From assembly GCA_900764415.1 (NCBI GenBank), contig CAAFOA010000232.1:1-6483 (forward strand): 6,483 bases of DNA, read 5' to 3'. This DNA comes from an uncultured Collinsella sp. GTDB taxonomy: Bacteria > Actinomycetota > Coriobacteriia > Coriobacteriales > Coriobacteriaceae. Below the pieces are notes generated by a model. That model worked only from the letters and a program-made list of their open reading frames with translations. It did not search any database and had not been told where the DNA came from. A program made the translations under genes and the position numbers. Every line of letters starts with the position of its first letter. The stretch's first letter is position 1. Below, in pieces: positions 1-4,607 of the stretch.

Positions 1-35
1 AGTCTCGTGGGCTCGGAGATGTGTATAAGAGACAG
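1..35 (+). other. Residual Nextera (Tn5) sequencing adapter, left end
   Basis: Bases 2-35 match the 34-nt Illumina Nextera read-2 adapter, ending in the 19-nt Tn5 mosaic end AGATGTGTATAAGAGACAG at 17-35. This is library-preparation sequence that was not trimmed, not part of the organism. Genomic sequence starts at 36. The next feature, a long palindrome, begins exactly at this junction, so its outer limit on this side is unknown. Confidence 0.99.
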
Positions 36-152
36 CAACGACTACTGTGACCAGGGTAGCTAATTTGGGACGGGGCTATTATAGCTACCTAACAAGCGGG
101 TAGCTAAAATAGCCCCGTCCCAAATTAGCTACCCTGGTCACAGTAGTCGTTG
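36..152. repeat. 117-bp near-perfect palindrome made of two head-to-head hairpin units
   Basis: Arms 36-80 and 108-152 are perfect reverse complements (45 bp). After one mismatch (81/107) the pairing continues for 8 bp (82-89/99-106), leaving a 9-nt centre (90-98). Each half is also a hairpin: GGTAGCTA at 55-62 pairs with TAGCTACC at 82-89 across a 19-nt loop, and the same motifs recur at 99-106 and 126-133, again 19 nt apart. The loop of the first half reads ATTTGGGACGGGGCTATTA. It lies downstream of the HAD gene. The layout resembles a BIME (paired REP sequences) or a small MITE. No U-tract follows on either strand, so it is not a canonical terminator. The left edge is cut by adapter, and a fold-back assembly artefact cannot be fully excluded. 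Confidence 0.85.
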
Positions 153-190
153 GGGACAGTCTTCGCGGGGCGCTGCAAGGACTGTCCCCA
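151..190. repeat. GGGGAC palindrome just downstream of the HAD gene
   Basis: TGGGGACAGTC (151-161) and GACTGTCCCCA (180-190) are perfect 11-bp inverted repeats around an 18-nt spacer. The right end is 9 bp from the HAD stop codon, so the hairpin would form at the 3' end of that transcript. Read on the minus strand it is followed by AACGAC rather than a run of T, so it is not a standard intrinsic terminator. It shares TTGGGGAC (150-157) with the repeat at 3156-3163, but it lacks the outer arms seen in the other units. Confidence 0.75.
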
Positions 191-199
191 TCTGCCGGA

Positions 200-994
200 T
201 TAAGCGAGACTCTCCAGCACGCGACGGAGCTCCTGCTGAACGGCGTGGTCGCGGTTGCAGCCTACGACGCGATCGGCAACCGCCTTGAGCGCGGGGCGCG
301 CGTTTTCCATCGCGCAGCCCGTGCCGACAAAGCGAATGATCTCGTAGTCGTTCATCGAGTCGCCAAACGCCATGATCTCGTCGCGTCCAATGCCGTAATG
401 CTCCGCGAGCTGTGCGATGCCCGAGGCCTTCGACACACCGGGCTGCATGGCATCGATCCACGCGTTGCCCGAAGGTGCAAAAGTAAAGAGCTGGCCAAGT
501 TCACGCTGTAGCACGTAGGCGCTGTCCATAACGGCACCGTCATCGCAAAAGATACTCGCCTTGATGATATTTACGCTGGGATCGGGCAGCTCCCAAATAC
601 GCTCGGCATTGGGAAGGTCCTTATCGACCTCACGCACGAACTTGCACTCGTCATCGAGCAGGAAGGACTTGGTTCGGTCAAAGAGCGCAAGATGCAGATT
701 GGGAAACGTCGCGACGGCTTGGGCGAGCTTTCGAATCGCCAGGTGCGAATATACCTCGCGGTCTACCATCTTGCCGTCGGCGTAGACCTGGGCACCGTTA
801 GCGGCGACAAAGTCCATCTTGTCGCGAACGGGCGCAAAGAACTCGCACAGGCGATCGTAGCGACGACCTGACGATGCGGCGAAATGCACGCCATGCTCGT
901 GTAGCGCCAGAATCAGTTCGTAGGTCTCGGGAGGCACCTGGCCGTTTTCGTCAAGCAGTGTGCCGTCCATATCGGATGCAATCAGTTTAAACAT
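200..994 (-). CDS. Cof-type HAD-IIB family phosphatase
   Basis: This 264-residue protein is a cytoplasmic haloacid-dehalogenase-fold phosphatase of the Cof/YbiV type, a family that hydrolyses small sugar phosphates, nucleotides or flavin precursors with Mg2+. The motifs seen are: motif I DMDGTL at 8-13, with D8 as the likely nucleophile and D10 as acid/base; motif II around AASSGR at 39-44; the motif III lysine K189 in PGVSKASG; and motif IV GDSMND at 211-216, which binds Mg2+. The stretch between motifs II and III (roughly 85-185) is the C2-type cap that sets substrate choice. Length is normal for the family. The ATG at 994 is supported by AAGGGAG seven bases upstream. That site lies inside a leader hairpin (1000-1061), so translation or transcription may be regulated. 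The substrate cannot be told from sequence. Confidence 0.95.
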   Translation of the reverse strand: MFKLIASDMDGTLLDENGQVPPETYELILALHEHGVHFAASSGRRYDRLCEFFAPVRDKMDFVAANGAQVYADGKMVDREVYSHLAIRKLAQAVATFPNLHLALFDRTKSFLLDDECKFVREVDKDLPNAERIWELPDPSVNIIKASIFCDDGAVMDSAYVLQRELGQLFTFAPSGNAWIDAMQPGVSKASGIAQLAEHYGIGRDEIMAFGDSMNDYEIIRFVGTGCAMENARPALKAVADRVVGCNRDHAVQQELRRVLESLA

Positions 995-999
995 GGAAA

Positions 1000-1061
1000 A
1001 GCTCCCTTCGGGCTTGTTGGAATCGAACGTGTATCCGATTCCAACGTACCCAAAGGGAGCT
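1000..1061 (-). promoter_or_regulatory. Leader hairpin masking the ribosome binding site of the HAD gene
   Basis: On the minus strand the leader folds into a two-tier hairpin. An outer 9-bp stem pairs 1053-1061 with 1000-1008, three G-C pairs follow at 1049-1051/1010-1012, and a perfect 10-bp inner stem pairs 1036-1045 with 1016-1025 around a 10-nt loop. The 3' arm of the outer stem contains the Shine-Dalgarno AAGGGAG (1002-1008), so the fold would hide it. The same arm is followed by four T's and then CC-ATG, so the structure could instead stop transcription two bases before the start codon. It may also simply end transcripts coming from ade. No known riboswitch aptamer was recognised. Confidence 0.65.
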
Positions 1062-1170
1062 CAGGTAAGACTCCGCGGGCGCAAACGTTACAAGGACCTA
1101 GCAAATAGCTCACGCGCACCAGAGGTCCCACGGTCCCAGCGTCAGGCAACACGTCAAAGAGTGTCGCAGG
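1062..1170. other. Spacer between ade and the HAD leader, nothing recognised
   Basis: Read on both strands, this stretch shows no convincing gene, tRNA, terminator or promoter pair. A TTGACG hexamer on the minus strand (in CTTTGACGTG, around 1152-1160) resembles a -35 box, but no acceptable -10 box lies about 17 bases downstream. A promoter for the HAD gene could still be here. Confidence 0.5.
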
Positions 1171-1207
1171 CGACTAGCCGTTTAAGAACGTCCCCGATGA
1201 CTAGTCG
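1171..1207 (-). repeat. Single hairpin unit with GGGGACG loop, overlapping the ade stop codon
   Basis: On the minus strand CGACTAGTC (1207-1199) pairs with GGCTAGTCG (1179-1171): nine pairs, one of them a G-U wobble. The loop is exactly 19 nt, ATCGGGGACGTTCTTAAAC, with GGGACG at loop positions 5-10. This is the loop length and register seen in the palindromes at 36-152 and 3148-3234. The 5' arm includes the last codon (GAC) and stop codon (TAG) of ade. No U-tract follows, so a role as intrinsic terminator is unlikely; a 3'-end stabilising or REP-like role is possible. Confidence 0.6.
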
Positions 1208-3021
1208 GCGTAGGTGAAGGTCGTGACGTCGAACATGCCCTCGGGGCGAATGCGGAGCGTCGGGATGACCGGCAGGGGCAGGAAGATGATGCCCATGATG
1301 GGGTCGAGCGGCGGCTCGATGCCCATGGCGCGCGCCTTGACCATAAAGTCGTCGTGCTGCGCGGCGACATCCTCGGCCGTGCCTTCGCTCATCAGACCGC
1401 CGAGCGCCAGCGGAATGCGCGCCACGACCTCGCCGTTGCGCACCAGCACGTGACCGCCCTGGCCCACAGCCTCAACAGCAGCCATCATATCGGCAGCGTT
1501 ATCACCCACGACGCACACGTTGTGCGAGTCGTGGCCGATCGTGGAGGCAATGGCGCCACCGGTGATGGTGAAGCCACGCACCCAGCCGCGACCGATATGC
1601 TTGCCGACAAGACCCAGGCCCGCAGGACCATCACCGTCGGCGCCCTCGGCCTGCAGCGACACACCGCGGCCGTGGCGCTCGATCAGCATAATGCGGCGCA
1701 GGCCCTCGGCGCTCTCGGGGCGAACCATACCCGTGATGGCCTTACCCGGCACCACGTCGATCACGGCCTCACCCGGCTTAAAGGCATAGTCGAACACGTC
1801 GAGCGAAAGCTTCGGCAGCTTAACGGAGGCGCGCAGCTCATCGGCAAGGGCCGCAGCCTCGGCCATCTCGGGTGCAATCTCGCCCACAAAGGTGCCGTCC
1901 TGCGCCACCAGAGCACCGGCGGCATATACGCGATGCGGAGCCGTGGCAAACGTCAGGTCATTGAGCACCAGCAGGTCGGCACGCTTGCCCGGGGCAATCG
2001 CACCGCGGAGCTCGTGCGGGTCGCGGCAGCCGTGATCCAGGCCAAACGCCTCGGCCGTGGAGAGGGACGCCATGGAGATGGCGACCACCGGGTCGATGCC
2101 GGCCTCGATAGCCACGCGGCAGGCGTTGTCGATCATACCGGTCGAAAGCGCGTCGGAGGGAGCACGGTCGTCGGTCGCAAAGCAGCAACGACGGGCACGG
2201 GCGGGGTTTTCCAGCAGCATCGGCGACAGGTTGGCCAGGTCATGGCTGCACGTACCCTCGCGCACCATCACATACATGCCGCGAGACAGCTTGTCGAGTG
2301 CCTCCTCGGGAATCGTCGACTCATGGTCAGCGATAATACCTGCTGCGGCATAGGCGTTGAGGTCCTTGCCGGCAACGAGCGGCGCGTGACCGTCAACCTG
2401 CTTGGACGGCGTCTGGTTGGCAGCGTCGATGCGAGCGCAGGTCTCGGGATCGGCCATAAAGACGCCCGGCAGGTTCATCATTTCGCCCAGACCAAAGACA
2501 TCGCCCGGATGCTCGGCAAAAAACGCCTGCATATCAGCAGCGGTGATGACGGCACCGGCCTGCTCGTCGGGCAGCGCGGGCACGCACGAAGGCATCATGT
2601 ACTTGATGGAAATAGGAGCGCGACGACCGTCCTCGATCATAAAGCGCAGGCCGTCCAGGCCGGAAACGTTGGCGATCTCGTGGCTGTCGGCGATGGCAGT
2701 GGTGGTGCCGCGCATCGCCGCCATGCGCGCATACTCGGCGGGACGGATGTTCGAGGACTCAATGTGCAGATGTCCGTCGATAAAGCCGGGGGCGAGATAG
2801 CGGCCCTGGCAGTCAATAACCTCGGTCGCCTCGTAGGTGCCGGCGGCATCGTCGCGACCATCGTAGAGCACACCGACGATCACGCCATCCTTGACGGCAA
2901 CGCTACCGGGCGCCACGCGCTGGCCGTACACATCGACAATCTGTGCGTTGGCAAACAGCGTGTCAACGGGTACACGACCCTCGGCGGCCTCGATCACAGA
3001 CCTCATGACCTCAACGGACAT
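1201..3021 (-). CDS. ade: Adenine deaminase
   Basis: Adenine deaminase hydrolyses adenine to hypoxanthine and ammonia in purine salvage; it is a cytoplasmic metalloenzyme of the amidohydrolase superfamily. The 606-residue product is close to the family length. Metal-site motifs are in order: DGHLHIESS at 82-90 (H84, H86), ADSHEIAN at 111-118, GLGEMMN at 177-183 (E180), DGHAPLV at 210-216 (H212), ADHES at 231-235 (H233), REGT at 254-257 and FATDDR at 281-286 (D284). GHDSHN at 496-501 belongs to the C-terminal domain typical of Ade. The frame stays open upstream to 3234, but the ATG at 3021 is chosen because AAAGGAG (3027-3033) precedes it and because the MSVEVMRSV start fits the family; the 71 extra residues look non-coding. 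A terminator-like hairpin sits in its leader. Confidence 0.97.
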   Translation of the reverse strand: MSVEVMRSVIEAAEGRVPVDTLFANAQIVDVYGQRVAPGSVAVKDGVIVGVLYDGRDDAAGTYEATEVIDCQGRYLAPGFIDGHLHIESSNIRPAEYARMAAMRGTTTAIADSHEIANVSGLDGLRFMIEDGRRAPISIKYMMPSCVPALPDEQAGAVITAADMQAFFAEHPGDVFGLGEMMNLPGVFMADPETCARIDAANQTPSKQVDGHAPLVAGKDLNAYAAAGIIADHESTIPEEALDKLSRGMYVMVREGTCSHDLANLSPMLLENPARARRCCFATDDRAPSDALSTGMIDNACRVAIEAGIDPVVAISMASLSTAEAFGLDHGCRDPHELRGAIAPGKRADLLVLNDLTFATAPHRVYAAGALVAQDGTFVGEIAPEMAEAAALADELRASVKLPKLSLDVFDYAFKPGEAVIDVVPGKAITGMVRPESAEGLRRIMLIERHGRGVSLQAEGADGDGPAGLGLVGKHIGRGWVRGFTITGGAIASTIGHDSHNVCVVGDNAADMMAAVEAVGQGGHVLVRNGEVVARIPLALGGLMSEGTAEDVAAQHDDFMVKARAMGIEPPLDPIMGIIFLPLPVIPTLRIRPEGMFDVTTFTYAD

Positions 3022-3026
3022 ACATA

Positions 3027-3033
3027 CTCCTTT
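3027..3033 (-). promoter_or_regulatory. Ribosome binding site that fixes the ade start
   Basis: AAAGGAG on the minus strand lies five bases upstream of the ATG at 3021. It supports this start rather than the in-frame ATG at 3234, whose extension would run through a terminator hairpin and a palindromic repeat. Confidence 0.85.
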
Positions 3034-3041
3034 AACCGTAG

Positions 3042-3077
3042 AAAAAAGCTGCGGAGCGGACAGGCCTTCACCGCAGC
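3042..3077 (-). terminator. Terminator-like hairpin in the ade leader (possible attenuator)
   Basis: On the minus strand GCTGCGG (3077-3071) and CCGCAGC (3054-3048) form a perfect 7-bp GC-rich stem that runs directly into six T's (3047-3042): a standard intrinsic terminator shape. It ends only about 20 bases before the ade start codon. Unless ade starts from a promoter within the hairpin itself, RNA polymerase must read through it to express ade. GAAGGCC in the loop (3069-3063) is complementary to GGCCTTC further upstream (3111-3105), offering an alternative fold. No purine riboswitch core was recognised. Confidence 0.7.
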
Positions 3078-3089
3078 AAACCAATAGCC

Positions 3090-3119
3090 ATTGTATGCCC
3101 AAAAGAAGGCCGCCGATAA
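3090..3119 (-). promoter_or_regulatory. Candidate promoter for ade
   Basis: A -10-like TACAAT (3095-3090, one base off TATAAT) is preceded after 18 bases by a weak -35-like TTATCG (3119-3114). If real, transcription would start near 3083, just before the terminator-like hairpin. The -35 match is poor, so this is a weak call. Confidence 0.3.
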
Positions 3120-3147
3120 CACCCCTTCCGCTTAACGGCACTGCCAA

Positions 3148-3234
3148 ATGATCCCTTGGGGACGGAGGAAAACGGATCACCGGGCCAGACCGACCCCCTC
3201 GGTGATCCGTTTTCCTCCGTCCCCATAGGATCAT
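3148..3234. repeat. 87-bp palindrome made of two head-to-head hairpin units (GGGGACGGAGG type)
   Basis: A perfect 26-bp inverted repeat (3157-3182 with 3200-3225) surrounds a 17-nt centre, and after a 2-nt internal loop an outer 7-bp stem follows (3148-3154 with 3228-3234). TGATCC/GGATCA occurs four times: at 3149, 3174, 3203 and 3228. Each half is therefore itself a hairpin of 6-bp arms with a 19-nt loop, CTTGGGGACGGAGGAAAAC and its reverse complement. It lies between the tyrS terminator and the ade leader. Neither side has a U-tract directly after the stem. The layout resembles a REP/BIME or MITE element; no transposase is nearby. Confidence 0.88.
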
Positions 3235-3236
3235 CT

Positions 3237-3272
3237 AAAAAGGCCGCAGTCGGGATTCCCGGCTGCGGCCTT
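3237..3272 (-). terminator. Intrinsic terminator of tyrS
   Basis: On the minus strand, starting 27 bases after the tyrS stop, GGCCGCAG (3270-3263) pairs with CTGCGGCC (3249-3242). After one mismatch four more pairs close a 3-nt loop. Five T's follow (3241-3237). Shape, strength and position are those of a rho-independent terminator. Confidence 0.93.
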
Positions 3273-3299
3273 ATTGCACTTGTGAGGTCAACTCGCTCG

Positions 3300-4511
3300 T
3301 TAGATCAGCTTGAAGCCCTTGCGCTTGCCTACGGAGAGGGTGTCGCCCAGCTTGAGGGCGCTGGGGTCGATGTTGTAGCTCTTGGGAGCCACGGCCTTGC
3401 CGTTGATCTTGACGCCGCCGCCGTCGATGTCGCGACGGGCCTGGCCGGCGCTGGCCGAAAGGCCCAGGTCCTTGAGCAGACCGGCAAGGTAGATCTGGCC
3501 CTCGTCGTTAACAGTCAGCTCAACATGCTTCTCGGGGAAGTCGGCGAGTTGGCCCTCCTTGAACACGCGGTCGAACTCGGCCTGAGCCTCGTCGCCGGCA
3601 CCGGCGCCGTGGTAGGTATCGCACAGGTCTCGACCCAGGGCGCGCTTGAGCTCATAGGGGTCGGCAGAGCCGTCGGCCAGAGCAGCGTCGATCTTGTCGA
3701 CCTCGGCCGGGGTGAGCGAGCTCGCCAGACGATAGTACTTACCGATCATCTCGTCGGGGATGGACATGGTCTTGCCGAACATATCCTTGGGCGCGTCGGT
3801 CAGGCCGATGTAGTTACCGTAGGACTTGGACATCTTACGGACGCCATCGGTGCCCTCGAGCAGCGGCATGGTGAGCGCGATCTGGGGCTCCATGCCCATC
3901 TTCTCCATGAGCTCACGGCCGGCGAGCAGGTTGAAGAGCTGGTCGGTGCCGCCCATCTCCACGTCAGCCTTAATCATGACCGAATCGTATGCCTGCATCA
4001 CGGGATACAGGAACTCATGCAGGGCGATCGGCGTCTGAGACTGGTAGCGCTTGGTAAAGTCATCGCGCTCAAGAATACGGGCAACGGTGAACTTGGAGCA
4101 CACCTGCAGCAGACCGGCCAAATCCATCGACAGGATCCAGTCACCGTTGTGCACGATGGTGGTCTTCTCGGGATCCAGGATCTTCATGGCCTGGCTCACG
4201 TAGGTCTCGGCGTTGGCCTCGATTTGCTCCTGCGAAAGCTGCGGACGGGTGGAGTTCTTGCCTGAAGGATCGCCAATCAGCGCGGTACCGTTGCCGATGA
4301 TGAGGGTGACGTTGTGGCCCAGGTCCTGGAACTGACGCATCTTGCGCAGCGGCACGGCGTGGCCCAGGTGCAGGTCGGGGCTGGTGGGGTCGACGCCGAG
4401 CTTGATGTTGAGGGGCTCGCCCTTCTCAAGCTTCTTGCGAAGGTCGGCCTCGGGGACGATCTGCGCGGCGCCCGAGGTGATGATACGCATTTGCTCGTCA
4501 ACAGACAGCAT
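3300..4511 (-). CDS. tyrS: Tyrosyl-tRNA synthetase
   Basis: TyrS attaches tyrosine to tRNA-Tyr using ATP and acts in the cytoplasm as a dimer. The 403-residue protein shows the class I signatures: HLGH at 48-51 (HIGH box) within DPTSPDLHLGH, and KMSKS at 226-230. GGTDQLFN at 187-194 is the tyrosine/tRNA-site motif, in the form typical of the type 2 TyrRS subfamily rather than the shorter type 1. An S4-like RNA-binding domain fills the C-terminus (about 340-400, with AGQARRDIDGGGVKINGK). Length is normal and no key residue is missing. The ATG at 4511 has a strong AGGAGG (4519-4524) seven bases upstream. An intrinsic terminator follows the gene. The short leader shows no T-box: there is no specifier structure and no recognisable T-box sequence. 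Confidence 0.98.
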   Translation of the reverse strand: MLSVDEQMRIITSGAAQIVPEADLRKKLEKGEPLNIKLGVDPTSPDLHLGHAVPLRKMRQFQDLGHNVTLIIGNGTALIGDPSGKNSTRPQLSQEQIEANAETYVSQAMKILDPEKTTIVHNGDWILSMDLAGLLQVCSKFTVARILERDDFTKRYQSQTPIALHEFLYPVMQAYDSVMIKADVEMGGTDQLFNLLAGRELMEKMGMEPQIALTMPLLEGTDGVRKMSKSYGNYIGLTDAPKDMFGKTMSIPDEMIGKYYRLASSLTPAEVDKIDAALADGSADPYELKRALGRDLCDTYHGAGAGDEAQAEFDRVFKEGQLADFPEKHVELTVNDEGQIYLAGLLKDLGLSASAGQARRDIDGGGVKINGKAVAPKSYNIDPSALKLGDTLSVGKRKGFKLI

Positions 4512-4532
4512 TGGGTATCCTCCTTTTGCTAT

Positions 4533-4559
4533 AGCACCCTCGCCGAAAACGGCGGTGCT
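4533..4559 (-). promoter_or_regulatory. Short hairpin in the tyrS leader
   Basis: Within the 96-bp gap between the U32 gene and tyrS, the minus strand can fold AGCAC-CGCCG-TTTT-CGGCG-AGG-GTGCT: ten pairs, a TTTT loop and a 3-nt bulge. It ends eight bases before the Shine-Dalgarno. No U-tract follows, so it is not a terminator. It may stabilise the leader or be incidental. A TATCAT resembling a -10 box (4585-4580) lies just upstream, without a good -35. Confidence 0.35.
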
Positions 4560-4607
4560 GGAAGTCCATAAACTCTCTTATGATAACAAACTGACGCGAC
4601 ACAGCAT

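Noticed and set aside
1016..1045. tRNA T-arm-like GTTCGATTCCAAC on the minus strand
   Set aside because: There is no acceptor, D or anticodon arm around it; the sequence is part of a 10-bp leader hairpin.
1163..1174. Small palindrome GTCGCAGGCGAC as an operator
   Set aside because: The symmetry is short and lies next to the 1171-1207 hairpin; there is no second copy or regulator gene to support it.
2736..2754. GGGACG inside ade as another hairpin unit
   Set aside because: No complementary arms flank the 19-nt window; the same is true of the GGGACG at 5460-5465 in the U32 gene. Both are coding sequence.
1354..3087. Long plus-strand open frame (577 codons) opposite ade
   Set aside because: It is antisense to a well-supported adenine deaminase, has low-complexity His/Gly/Arg-rich content and no family motif; long antisense frames are expected in GC-rich genes.
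3022..3147. Purine riboswitch before ade
   Set aside because: The conserved purine aptamer core segments are not present; only the terminator-like hairpin and a possible alternative helix are seen.
3022..3234. 71-residue N-terminal extension of adenine deaminase
   Set aside because: It would be translated from the terminator hairpin and the palindrome; a good Shine-Dalgarno and the family start point to 3021.
3156..4265. Plus-strand open frame (369 codons) opposite tyrS
   Set aside because: It starts inside the palindromic repeat, reads Leu/Val/Gly-rich sequence without motifs, and mirrors the tyrS codons.
4512..4607. T-box riboswitch before tyrS
   Set aside because: The gap is only 96 bp and has neither a T-box sequence nor a terminator/antiterminator pair; only a small hairpin is seen.
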